Assembly: GCA_965221555.1 (NCBI GenBank)
Contig: OZ244895.1
Span: 3,720,001-3,784,000, forward strand
Direction of reading: 5' to 3'
DNA: 64,000 bases
Source of the DNA: JAJEAD01 sp965221555
GTDB taxonomy: Bacteria > Pseudomonadota > Gammaproteobacteria > HK1
Positions 52,009 through 60,678 of this stretch are shown piece after piece; positions within the stretch are counted from its first letter, which is position 1; every line of letters starts with the position of its first letter. The notes under the pieces were generated by a model. The model worked only from the letters and a program-made list of their open reading frames with translations. It did not search any database and had not been told where the DNA came from. The translations under genes were made by a program, and so were the position numbers.

Positions 52009-53610
52009 TCACGCGCCGAGGGTGCGCGGGGTGATCTCGATGAGGGTGGGCCGTGACTGGCGTGCGGCGCTTTGCAGCAGCTCGGGCAGGGCCTCCGGGG
52101 TCTCGGCGCGCGCGGCCTCCCAACCCACACTCTTCGCGAGGGCGAGGAAGTCCGGAGAGTAGAGCTGCACCCCGATCGGCTCCACCTGGGCCTCCACCAT
52201 GCAGTGGCGGATCTCCTCGTATGACTGGTTGTTCCAGAGCAGGCAGATGACGGGGGCGTCCGCCCCCACCGCCGAGGCCATCTCGCCGAGACAGTACATG
52301 AGGCCGCCGTCCCCGGTGAGCGCCACCACCGGCGCCTCGGGACGGGCGAGCTTGGCGCCGATCGCGGCGGGCAGTGCGTAGCCAAGGGTGCCGTAGCCGG
52401 TCGAGGAGCAGAACCAGGTGCGGGGCCGGTTCGCGTTGAAGTGGGTCTGCCCGTAGTACACCGGCTCGGTGGAGTCCCCGACCACGATCGCGTCGGGCAG
52501 CGCGCCGCGCAGCGCCTCCAGCACCCGATGGTGCCGCTGGAAGCGGGGCTCCAGGCCGCGCATGGGGTCGACGCTGTGCGCGTGCCTCACGCGTGCCGCC
52601 CCGTCCCGGGGCGCATGGCCCGCGAGACACTCGAGCAGGGCCGAGACCGCGGAACGCGCATCCGCGGTGATGGCGAGGGAGGGGCGTGCATTGCGGGTGG
52701 TCTGCTCGGCTTCGATATCGATGCGAATGATCGAGGTCTCTCCGCTCGTGATGCCCGGCGTTCCCTCGTAGCCGTAGTCGGTCTCTCCGAGCTCGGTGCC
52801 GATCGCGAGCACCACGTCGGAGTCGTCCACGCAGGCGGTGATCTCGCGGCTCATGATGTAGCTCCCGAGCAACAGCGGGTGATCCGGCGGCAGGAGTCCC
52901 TTGGCGTTGGAGGTGAGGGTGGTGGGCGCGCCCAGGGTTTCGGCGAGGCGCATCGCCTCCTCCGCGCACCCAACGGCGCCGCCGCCGAGCAGCAGCGCGG
53001 GACGCTCCGCGCCCGCAAGCAGCTTGGCCGCCGCGGCGATCGCGGCATGGTCCGGCGCCGGGGACGAGGGCGATGCGGCGGGCGTGACCTCGATGTCCTC
53101 TGCCGGCAGCTCCAGCACGTCGATGGGGATCTCGATGTGCACCGGGCGCGGGCGGGCGGCGCGTAGCGCCGCGAAGGCCCGCTCGATCACCTCCGGCAGC
53201 TCGTCGGGACGCAGCAGCGTGTGGCTGAAGGCGGCCACGTTGCGCACGAGCGCGCGCTGGTCGGAGACCTCATGCAGCCTCCCCTGGCCGAGGCCGAGCT
53301 CGTGGCGCTGATTGACGGCGGAGACCACCACCATCGGCACCGAGTCCCCGTAGGCCTGTCCCATCGCGGTCGAGATGTTGGTCATGCCGGGACCGGTGAT
53401 GATGAAGCAGGCGGCGGGACGGCCCGAGGCGCGCGCGAATCCGTCGGCCATGAAGCCCGCGCCCTGCTCGTGGCGGGGAGTGACGTGCCGGATGCCGGAG
53501 CCCGCGAGTCCGCGATAGAGCTCGATGGTGTGTACTCCGGGGATGCCGAAGACGTGATCGATGCCGTTCGCTTCCAGGAGCTCGGTGAGTACAGCGCCGC
53601 AGGTTTTCAT
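52009..53610 (-). CDS. Thiamine-diphosphate-dependent enzyme (acetolactate synthase / 2-oxo acid decarboxylase-like)
   Basis: 533 residues, three-domain TPP fold. Catalytic Glu E48 in TPRHEQGAGFMADGFAR; a central Rossmann-like domain (ERPALLLGGGAVGC); C-terminal TPP motif GDGGLMYCLGEMAS ending in NNQSY. Biosynthetic acetolactate synthases carry a similar fold; the lack of an adjacent regulatory subunit and the overall pattern fit a catabolic decarboxylase, for example of the 5-guanidino-2-oxopentanoate decarboxylase kind, but this is unproven. The start is ATG 53610 with a poor ribosome-binding site. glpK ends 143 bp upstream. Confidence 0.82.
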   Translation of the reverse strand: MKTCGAVLTELLEANGIDHVFGIPGVHTIELYRGLAGSGIRHVTPRHEQGAGFMADGFARASGRPAACFIITGPGMTNISTAMGQAYGDSVPMVVVSAVNQRHELGLGQGRLHEVSDQRALVRNVAAFSHTLLRPDELPEVIERAFAALRAARPRPVHIEIPIDVLELPAEDIEVTPAASPSSPAPDHAAIAAAAKLLAGAERPALLLGGGAVGCAEEAMRLAETLGAPTTLTSNAKGLLPPDHPLLLGSYIMSREITACVDDSDVVLAIGTELGETDYGYEGTPGITSGETSIIRIDIEAEQTTRNARPSLAITADARSAVSALLECLAGHAPRDGAARVRHAHSVDPMRGLEPRFQRHHRVLEALRGALPDAIVVGDSTEPVYYGQTHFNANRPRTWFCSSTGYGTLGYALPAAIGAKLARPEAPVVALTGDGGLMYCLGEMASAVGADAPVICLLWNNQSYEEIRHCMVEAQVEPIGVQLYSPDFLALAKSVGWEAARAETPEALPELLQSAARQSRPTLIEITPRTLGA

Positions 53611-53753
53611 TTAGAGAAGTCCCGGTCGGGGAAGGAAGCGAGACGGTAGGGGAATCGGGTCGAGATTGAAACGCCTCTCAACCGCCGCACTTCACCGACT
53701 CACGCGGCCGGGGTGCGCGGAGGCCGGCGGGGACGAGGCGCGTCGCCGAAGCC

Positions 53754-55232
53754 TCAGCGTCGCGTCACCCGCGCCACCGCATCGTCCCAGCCCGCGAGCA
53801 GGCGTTCGCGCGTCCCCACCGACATCGTCGGCTCGAAACGCCGATCTAGGCGCCACTGTCCCGCGAGGTCGCGCGGCGACGAGTACAGGCCCGCACCGAG
53901 CCCGGCGAGACGGGACGCGCCGAGCGCGGTGGTCTCGGTGACGGTCGGTCGTTCCACCGACATGTCGAGGACATCCGCGAGGAACTGCATCAGCCAGTCG
54001 TTCGCGGCCATGCCGCCGTCGACGCGCAGAGCGTCGGGCGCCTTGCCCGCATCCGCCGCCATCGACGTCATCAGGTCCCGGGTCTGGTAGGCCACCGACT
54101 CGAGCGCGGCGCGGGCGAAGTGCGCGACGCCGGAGTCACGGGTGAGGCCGAACAGCGCGCCCCGCGCCTCGGGGTCCCAATGGGGGGCGCCGAGTCCGGT
54201 AAACGCGGGCACGAGATACACCCCTTCGTTGTCGGGCAGGGACTTCGCGAGCGCCTCGGTCTCCGGCGCCTGCGCGATGATGCGAAGGGCGTCGCGCAGC
54301 CACTGCACCGCGGCGCCGGCGATGAAGATAGAGCCCTCCAGGGCGTAGGCGACCTCTCCCCCGAGCCGGTACGCGACGGTGCCGAGCAGCCCGTTGCGGG
54401 ATCGGACCACGGCATCGCCAGTGTTCATCAGCGCAAAGCAGCCGGTGCCGTAGGTGCACTTGACCATCCCGGGCTCGATGCAGGCCTGTCCGAAGGCCGC
54501 CGCCTGCTGGTCGCCGGCGATCCCCGCGATGGGAAGGGCGATTCCGAACACCTCTTCCCGGGCGACGCCGAGCGCGCCCGCGCTGTCGCACACCCGCGGC
54601 AGCACCGAGCGGGGTACGCGCAGGGCGTCGAGCAGGGCATCGTCCCAGGTCTGGGCGTGGATATCGAAGAGCAGCGTGCGCGAGGCGTTGGTGGCGTCGG
54701 TCGCATGCACCTCGCCGCCGCTCAAGCGCCAGAGCAGGAAGCTGTCGACGGTACCGAAGGCGAGGCGCCCCTGCCGGGCGCGTTCGCGCGCGCCGGCCAC
54801 GTGGTCGAGGATCCAGGCCACCTTGGTGCCGGAGAAATAGGGATCCAGGCGAAGCCCCGTCTTCTCCTCGAAGAGCGCGCCCCGGCCCTCGGCCTCGAGC
54901 GCGCCGCACTGCGCCGCGGTGCGCCGGTCCTGCCACACGATGGCGGGGTGTATGGCCTCCCCGCTCTCCCGATCCCAGACCACGGTGGTCTCGCGCTGGT
55001 TGGTGATCCCGATCGCCGCCACCGGTCCCGCCGCGTCGAGCGCTTCGCGGCCCACCGACACCGTGGTCCGCCAGATCTCCTCGGGATCGTGCTCGACCCA
55101 GCCCGGCCGCGGATAGTGCTGGGTGAGCTCGCGCTGCGCGACGGCGCGGATCTCGCCGTCCGCGCCGAACACGATGGCCCGGCTGCTGGTGGTGCCCTGG
55201 TCGATGGCGAGGATACGCGCTTCGCCGTTCAT
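53754..55232 (-). CDS. glpK: Glycerol kinase
   Basis: 492 residues (family about 500). FGGY-fold: [15 protein letters not shown] (residues 8-22), [75 protein letters not shown] and the C-terminal [18 protein letters not shown]. It phosphorylates glycerol to glycerol-3-phosphate. No glpF or glpD neighbours are present. It lies 34 bp after the PhyH-like gene on the same strand, so the two may be cotranscribed. Confidence 0.97.
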   Translation of the reverse strand: MNGEARILAIDQGTTSSRAIVFGADGEIRAVAQRELTQHYPRPGWVEHDPEEIWRTTVSVGREALDAAGPVAAIGITNQRETTVVWDRESGEAIHPAIVWQDRRTAAQCGALEAEGRGALFEEKTGLRLDPYFSGTKVAWILDHVAGARERARQGRLAFGTVDSFLLWRLSGGEVHATDATNASRTLLFDIHAQTWDDALLDALRVPRSVLPRVCDSAGALGVAREEVFGIALPIAGIAGDQQAAAFGQACIEPGMVKCTYGTGCFALMNTGDAVVRSRNGLLGTVAYRLGGEVAYALEGSIFIAGAAVQWLRDALRIIAQAPETEALAKSLPDNEGVYLVPAFTGLGAPHWDPEARGALFGLTRDSGVAHFARAALESVAYQTRDLMTSMAADAGKAPDALRVDGGMAANDWLMQFLADVLDMSVERPTVTETTALGASRLAGLGAGLYSSPRDLAGQWRLDRRFEPTMSVGTRERLLAGWDDAVARVTRR

Positions 55233-55266
55233 CGCGCCGCGCCGCCTCGCCCCGTCACTGCCCGCC

Positions 55267-56154
55267 TCAACGCACCCGCGGGAAGAGTTTGCACTCCATA
55301 CTGCCGCCGTGGGTGAGACCGGCGCGATGCGGCGGATCGAGCGAGTGGGGCTTGTTGTTGAAGCGAATATCGTCGCCGATCCAGTGGGTCGCGAGCGCGC
55401 GGCGACGCTGCGAGCGCAGGGAGTTGCCCGGCGCCGAGTGGTGAGTCCGGTTGTGGAAGATGACGCAGTCGCCGGGTTCGAGCGGGGCGTAGACGATCTC
55501 GTGATCGCCGGGCTCCAGATCCCAGTCCGGCACCGGCGGATCGTCGGGGGGATCGGGATAATCGACCCGCGGGTCGAAGCTCATCAGCCGGTAGTTTGCG
55601 GTCCAGCGGTGCGATCCGCGCACGAAGCGCAGCGTGGTCTCCACCGGTGTCGGCTCCACCACCATCCACAGATTGCACAACTGGCTGCCGCTGATCGGCC
55701 AGTACGCCTCATCGTAGTGCCAGGGCGTCTTGGCGGAGGTCCCCGGCTCCTTTACCAGCATGAAGTCGAAGTAGAAAATTATGCTCGTGGAGCGCAGGAT
55801 GCGCATCGCGAGGTCCGCGGCGGGCGACTCCCGGTAGAAGCGCCTGAACTCCTCGATGCGCTGGTACATGAAGGTGTCGTAGAAGAAGTAGCCGGGCTCT
55901 CCCGGCTCGGCGATGGTGAACGCGAAGCCCGGCCGGTGCGCTCCACCCTGCGCGATGTCCATGCCGCGCGAGACCGCATCCACCCACTCGCGCGGAAACG
56001 CGTCGCGCAGGCAGACCACGCCGTCGCGCTCGAAGGCCCGAATCGCATCCTCGCCCGGCACCCCGAGCGCGGTGGGCCGAAAGGACGGAAGCTCGGTCAA
56101 GGGGTGGATGAGGGCGCTCGTGTCGTTGCCTTGCCTCGCCGCGGAAAGCGCCAT
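55267..56154 (-). CDS. Phytanoyl-CoA dioxygenase (PhyH)-family Fe(II)/2-oxoglutarate enzyme
   Basis: 295 residues from ATG 56154 (ggaggaggg upstream). Iron-binding H146-x-D148 in [10 protein letters not shown], and a distal His in [12 protein letters not shown] (H238/H239), with a following Arg cluster. N-terminal [15 protein letters not shown] is the family's usual entry helix and strand. Members hydroxylate CoA thioesters, osmolytes (ectoine, for example) and secondary metabolites. Substrate unknown. Possibly an operon with glpK; divergent from the FAD oxidoreductase at 56353. Confidence 0.88.
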   Translation of the reverse strand: MALSAARQGNDTSALIHPLTELPSFRPTALGVPGEDAIRAFERDGVVCLRDAFPREWVDAVSRGMDIAQGGAHRPGFAFTIAEPGEPGYFFYDTFMYQRIEEFRRFYRESPAADLAMRILRSTSIIFYFDFMLVKEPGTSAKTPWHYDEAYWPISGSQLCNLWMVVEPTPVETTLRFVRGSHRWTANYRLMSFDPRVDYPDPPDDPPVPDWDLEPGDHEIVYAPLEPGDCVIFHNRTHHSAPGNSLRSQRRRALATHWIGDDIRFNNKPHSLDPPHRAGLTHGGSMECKLFPRVR

Positions 56155-56352
56155 CACGAATCCCTCCTCCTGCCTGGTCGACCGCCCGAATGTGCGCCGA
56201 AGCGCGAGGCGCCGTCAATCGCCGGCGGGCGTCCGCGCCGGTGTCGTCGACATTCGATCCCGCGTCCCCTCGGGCCGGGAACGTGCCAGACTACCGACAC
56301 CGGACGCGGTGCGGCCGCTCCGCAGCCCGTGACCCCAAAGGAGCAGGAGCGA

Positions 56353-57573
56353 ATGCGAAGGATCCTGATCGTCGGTGGCGGTGTCACCGGCACAAGCGTG
56401 GCCTGGCACCTCGCGATGCGCGGGCTCGGCGAAGTGACCCTGCTGGAACGAGACCGCCTCGGTTCCGGCACCACCTGGCACTCCGCCGGCAACATCACCT
56501 GGAAACCGGTGCCGGACAGTGACGTCCCGATCGATTACATGCTCGACCTGATTCCTCAACTCGAACGCGAGGCCGAGCAGTCCACCGGCTGGCTGCGTAC
56601 CGGGCGCCTCTTCATCGCCCGCAGCGAGGAGGCGATGCGCACCTTCGAGGGTTACTCCAGAGTCGCCGAAGCCCGTGGGCGCGGCGGCAGGCTGCTCGAG
56701 CCTGCGGAGATCGGCCAGCACCACCCGCTGGCCACGGCGAGCGGCATCACCGGGGCATGGCTCAACCCCGTCTCCGGACGCCTCAACCCCGCCGACCTCG
56801 TCGCCGCCTATGCGCGCGCGGCGCGCCGGCGCGGCGTACGCATCGAGGAGCAGTGCACGGTCCGCGGCCTCGTCGTGCGTGGGGATCGGGTCTGTGGCGT
56901 GGAGACGGACAAGGGAAGCTTCGAGGCCGACGACGTGGTGTTCGCGACCGGGCTGTGGACCCGCGGGCTGATGGCGGAGGCGGACATCCGGGTCGCCCAC
57001 GGCGCCTGCGAACACTTCTACGCGATCGCGGCGCCCGAGCCGCCGCTTGCGCGGGAGACGCCCTCCTTCATCTGTGCCGAGGACCTCATCTACGGACGCG
57101 AGGAGGTGGGCGGCTTCCTCGTCGGCTTCTTCGACCGCGACGCGAAGTGCCTGGACGTGGCCACCCTGCCCGAACCCTTCACCTTCACCCTGCTCGACGA
57201 GGACTGGGACCAGGTCGCCGCCTACTACGAGAGTGCCTGCGAACTCTTCCCCGCGCTGGCCGACGCCCCGATCCGGCGCCTGGTCAACGGGCCGGAGTCC
57301 TTCACCCCGGACGGGCGGCCGCTCGTTGGCCCGGTCGAAGGCATCGAGGGCCTTTACCTCGCCTGTGCGATGAACTCCGCGGGAGTCACCTTCTCCGGCA
57401 TGGTCGGGCACAACCTCGCGGACTGGCTCGAAGGCCGGCCGCTTCGCTTTGAAGAGTTCGATTGCCGACCGGGACGCTTCGGCGCGAGCGAATCCGATCC
57501 GGTCTGGGTCGACGCGCAGATGCCGCACACGCCGAGCGCCTTCTACCAGGCGCACAACCCGTCGACGCTTTGA
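56353..57573 (+). CDS. FAD-dependent oxidoreductase (DAO family, dimethylglycine/sarcosine oxidase-like)
   Basis: 406 residues from ATG 56353 (aaaggagcaggagcg leader). FAD-binding ILIVGGGVTGTSVAWHL; TTWHSAGNITW places H43 where related dehydrogenases bind FAD covalently; the PDGRPLVGPVEGIEGLYLACAMNSAGVTFSG motif closes the DAO fold. It corresponds to the N-terminal half of the 808-residue protein at 18846-21272 and lacks the GcvT/folate domain, so any methyl group would leave as formaldehyde rather than methylene-folate (inference). It lies 54 bp upstream of the DddP-like gene. Confidence 0.87.
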   Translation: MRRILIVGGGVTGTSVAWHLAMRGLGEVTLLERDRLGSGTTWHSAGNITWKPVPDSDVPIDYMLDLIPQLEREAEQSTGWLRTGRLFIARSEEAMRTFEGYSRVAEARGRGGRLLEPAEIGQHHPLATASGITGAWLNPVSGRLNPADLVAAYARAARRRGVRIEEQCTVRGLVVRGDRVCGVETDKGSFEADDVVFATGLWTRGLMAEADIRVAHGACEHFYAIAAPEPPLARETPSFICAEDLIYGREEVGGFLVGFFDRDAKCLDVATLPEPFTFTLLDEDWDQVAAYYESACELFPALADAPIRRLVNGPESFTPDGRPLVGPVEGIEGLYLACAMNSAGVTFSGMVGHNLADWLEGRPLRFEEFDCRPGRFGASESDPVWVDAQMPHTPSAFYQAHNPSTL

Positions 57574-57627
57574 TTCGCGGCGGGGATACGTTCAAATTCC
57601 CGCGTGCACCTTAAAGGAGTCTGAAGC

Positions 57628-58872
57628 ATGAACCGCATCACCAGCGCCAAGGTCCACGCCACCGCCCGCCAGCACGGTGCGATGGAACACAGCACTCCGC
57701 CCTGCGATCTCGACGAGGTGCGCCGCTATCGGCTCGGCCGGATACGCCAAGCCCTCGTGGAACGCGAACTCGCCGGCATCATCCTCTACGACCAGGTCAA
57801 CACCCGCTACGCGGTGGACGCGACCAACATGCAGATCTGGTGCATCCACAACGAGGTGCGCTACGTCTACGTGCCCGCCGAAGGTCCGGTAGTGCTCTTC
57901 GAGTGGGGCGGCAAGACACTCCTGTGCTCGGACATCCCCACCATCGACGAGGTCCGCCCCGCCATCTCCTTCCTCTACTTCGGCGCCGGCCCCGAGCAGG
58001 CCGCGAAGGCCCGGGAGTGGGCGGCGGACATGGACTCCGTGATCCGCGAGCACAGCGGCGGGAACCGGCGCATCGCCATCGATCGCATCGCGCCCCAGGG
58101 CGTCATCGAGTTGCAGCGCCACGGCTACGAGATCTTCGACGGCTTCGAGGTGATGGAGAACGCCCGCGAGATCAAGTCGGCGGGCGAGATCGCCCTCATG
58201 CGTCATTCCATCGAGGTATGCGAGCAGGCGATCGCACAGATGCGCGCGGCGATGCGGCCCGGAATTACCGAGAACGCGCTGTGGGCGGAGCTGCACCACG
58301 GCAACATCGCGGGAGGCGGCGAGTGGATCGAGACCCGTCTCCTCGCCTCCGGTCCGCGCACCAACCCCTGGTTCCGGGAGTGCTCGATGCGCGTCATCGA
58401 GCGCGGCGACATGGTGAGCTTCGACACCGATCTCATCGGCCCCTACGGATACTGCTGCGACATCTCGCGCTCGTGGGTCTGCGACGCGCCGCCAAACGAC
58501 GAACAGCGTCGCATCTACGCCGATGCCCATGCCCACATTCAGTACAACAAGGAACTGTTGAAGCCCGGACTCTCCTTCCGGGAGCTCACCGAGCAACTGC
58601 GTCCCCTGGACGACGAGTTCGTGGCGGGGCGCTACGGGGTCGCGATGCACGGCGTGGGCCTGTGCGACGAGTACCCCGCCATCCGCTATCCGCAGGACTG
58701 GAAAGAGGACGGCTACGACGGAGTCTTCAAGGAAGGGATGGTGATGTGCGTGGAGGCGCTCGCCGCCCCTTCGGGGGGACGCGAGGCGGTCAAGCTGGAA
58801 GAGCAAGTCCTCATCACCGCGGACGGCTTCGAGCAGCTCTCCTCGTATCCGATGGAGGAGAGCTGGCTGTAG
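57628..58872 (+). CDS. DddP-like M24-family metalloprotein (candidate DMSP lyase)
   Basis: 414 residues from ATG 57628 (aaaggag). Creatinase/prolidase fold. The segments GGGEWIETRLLASGPRTNPWF, SFDTDL, CDISRSW and MHGVGLCDE are strongly DddP-like. Potential metal ligands D266, D268, D278, H341, E376 and E391, and D347 at the position of the catalytic Asp, keep nearly the spacing I recall for the Ruegeria DddP structure (D295, D297, D307, H371, E406, E421, D377). DddP cleaves dimethylsulfoniopropionate to DMS and acrylate; most M24 members are peptidases. Function here is inferred from motifs; a different lyase/hydrolase role is possible. Probably an operon with the FAD oxidoreductase. Confidence 0.85.
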   Translation: MNRITSAKVHATARQHGAMEHSTPPCDLDEVRRYRLGRIRQALVERELAGIILYDQVNTRYAVDATNMQIWCIHNEVRYVYVPAEGPVVLFEWGGKTLLCSDIPTIDEVRPAISFLYFGAGPEQAAKAREWAADMDSVIREHSGGNRRIAIDRIAPQGVIELQRHGYEIFDGFEVMENAREIKSAGEIALMRHSIEVCEQAIAQMRAAMRPGITENALWAELHHGNIAGGGEWIETRLLASGPRTNPWFRECSMRVIERGDMVSFDTDLIGPYGYCCDISRSWVCDAPPNDEQRRIYADAHAHIQYNKELLKPGLSFRELTEQLRPLDDEFVAGRYGVAMHGVGLCDEYPAIRYPQDWKEDGYDGVFKEGMVMCVEALAAPSGGREAVKLEEQVLITADGFEQLSSYPMEESWL

Positions 58873-59010
58873 CTCGCGTATCGTCCCAAGGCCATGTCGC
58901 GCACGCCCATCCGCGGGCGCCTGCGGCCGAGTCCTGACCCTGGGGCGGTCGGGTGACTGAGTTCCGCCGGTGCGACGCCGTCAGGCTCGACGGCGCTCAC
59001 CCGCTCGGTG

Positions 59011-60426
59011 TCAGGCCCAGGCGCAGGGATGGGAGCCCAGCGGAGCGAACGGGAGGGTGAACCCCGGCGGGGTGAGCGGTAGTTCCTCTGGACACCGCAC
59101 GGTGGACATCTCGCCGACTGCGCTCGCGCGCCGTTCGAGGCGGTCCGCCACGTCGGCGAGAGAAAGATCCGGTGTATCCAGACCATCGATGCGCCCGAGC
59201 CCGTCGAGCCAGCGCCCGGTCGCGGCCAGCGACACCCGCACGAGCCAGCTCCCGCCCTCCGTTGCCCGCCGGGCGAGCCCCATCATGGCCCCGAACGCGG
59301 CGAGGTATCCGGTGCTGTGATCGAGGGCCTGACAGGGGAGCGGCACCGGCTCGTCGACTCCCTTGGCGGCGCCGCCCTCGGCGACCATGCCGGTCGCGGT
59401 CTGGACGAGGCTGTCGAAGCCGTGGCGTCCGCTCCACGGCCCCGCCTCCCCCCACGCGCTCAGGGTCACGTAGACGATTCCGGGGCGCCGCTCCGCCATC
59501 GCTTCGGGGCCGTAGCCGAGCGAGGCGAGCCCTCCGGGGCGGAACCCCTGCACGAAAACATCGGCCTCGCCCACGAGCGCGTCGAACGCTTTCCGGTCCG
59601 CAGCGTTCCGAAGGTCGACGTGGGCGCAGCGCTTGCCCCGGCCGCCGTCGATCGCGAGGGCCGGCAATTCCGGCAGATGCGGCGGATGGATGCGCAGCAC
59701 GTCCGCCCCGTGCGCGGCGAGGACTCGCCCGCACACCGGCCCCGCGATGACCCGGGTGAGATCCGCCACCCGCACCCCGGCGAGCGGTCGGTCGCCTGGC
59801 GGCAGAGGAAGGGGTCCGGCATCCCCGATCCGCTTGAACTCGATTATGGGCGTCCGCGCCAGCGCCGCCGCCTGGGGATGGGCCCTCCACTCCTCCCGCG
59901 TGCGCATCGCGTAGCCGGGCAGCTCGCGCGCCGCTAGCGTGTCCTCGAGCTCGAAGGCATCGCGCCGCGCAACGGCGGCCGCGATCGCGGCGTCGTCGTC
60001 GGCGCAGCCGAGCTCGCGCATGATCCCGTCGCGGTGATGCGCATAGGCCATGTGGAGCTGTATCCACCGCCCGCTTGCATCCCGAACGAAGGAGTGCGTC
60101 CGCCGCGGCCCCTCTACCTCCGCCCCGTCCACGCGCAGATAGCGTTCGCTGCGGTAAGCGATGGCCGCGTTGCGCATCGCCACCCGGACCGGCCCGGCCA
60201 CCCCACGCCGCAGCCGCCAGAGCTCGCTCGCCGCAAGCCCGGCCGCCCCGGCACACGCGCTCGCCGTCGTGCCCACCAGAAACACCGACGGAAGCGCGGG
60301 CTCCTCGCCGCCAAGCTCGACCCGCTCGAGCGCACCGTGGTCGCCGTCCGCGAGATCCCAGATACCTTCAAGCGCCGCACGCGCGGAGACCGTCCGGGAC
60401 GGGACATCGGATTCACGCCCTCTCAT
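59011..60426 (-). CDS. CaiB/BaiF-type CoA-transferase with permuted half-domains
   Basis: 471 residues from ATG 60426. The family's usual N-terminal motif (RPLAGVRVADLTRVIAGPVCGRVLAAHGADV) appears only at about residues 213-243, followed by ADVFVQGFRPG and the likely catalytic Asp D369 in CQALDHSTGYLAA. The first 200 residues (RSERYLRVD, SFVRDASGRWIQLHM, MRTREEWRAHPQ) look like the C-terminal half of a CaiB domain. The order is therefore permuted relative to ordinary class III CoA-transferases, or it is a remnant of a two-domain protein. It transfers CoA between acids; substrates unknown. It converges with the DddP-like gene. Confidence 0.82.
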   Translation of the reverse strand: MRGRESDVPSRTVSARAALEGIWDLADGDHGALERVELGGEEPALPSVFLVGTTASACAGAAGLAASELWRLRRGVAGPVRVAMRNAAIAYRSERYLRVDGAEVEGPRRTHSFVRDASGRWIQLHMAYAHHRDGIMRELGCADDDAAIAAAVARRDAFELEDTLAARELPGYAMRTREEWRAHPQAAALARTPIIEFKRIGDAGPLPLPPGDRPLAGVRVADLTRVIAGPVCGRVLAAHGADVLRIHPPHLPELPALAIDGGRGKRCAHVDLRNAADRKAFDALVGEADVFVQGFRPGGLASLGYGPEAMAERRPGIVYVTLSAWGEAGPWSGRHGFDSLVQTATGMVAEGGAAKGVDEPVPLPCQALDHSTGYLAAFGAMMGLARRATEGGSWLVRVSLAATGRWLDGLGRIDGLDTPDLSLADVADRLERRASAVGEMSTVRCPEELPLTPPGFTLPFAPLGSHPCAWA

Positions 60427-60678
60427 CTCACGAAGCTCCGTCCCCCGTCTTCGCTGCCGAGCCGAGCGCAGGCGCAGAGGATAACCGATGCCGAGCGCAC
60501 TCGGGCTCTGCGCGTCCCGAGCAGCGCAGACCGCAAGCTGCGGCGCCGATACCGACCGAGTGCGGGCTCTGCGCCCGCGGCCGAGTTGTCCAGGGTCGAT
60601 TGTCGGATCGAGACCTCACGCGCAGAATGCATGGCGCATCCTGGAGAGCGTGACGGCGAATCGAGGGGAGCACGCGCA

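Noticed and set aside
53680..53710. Possible MITE fragment (cacttcaccgactcacgcgg)
   Set aside because: Only the short ttcaccga core matches; no CTAG edge or interior similarity.
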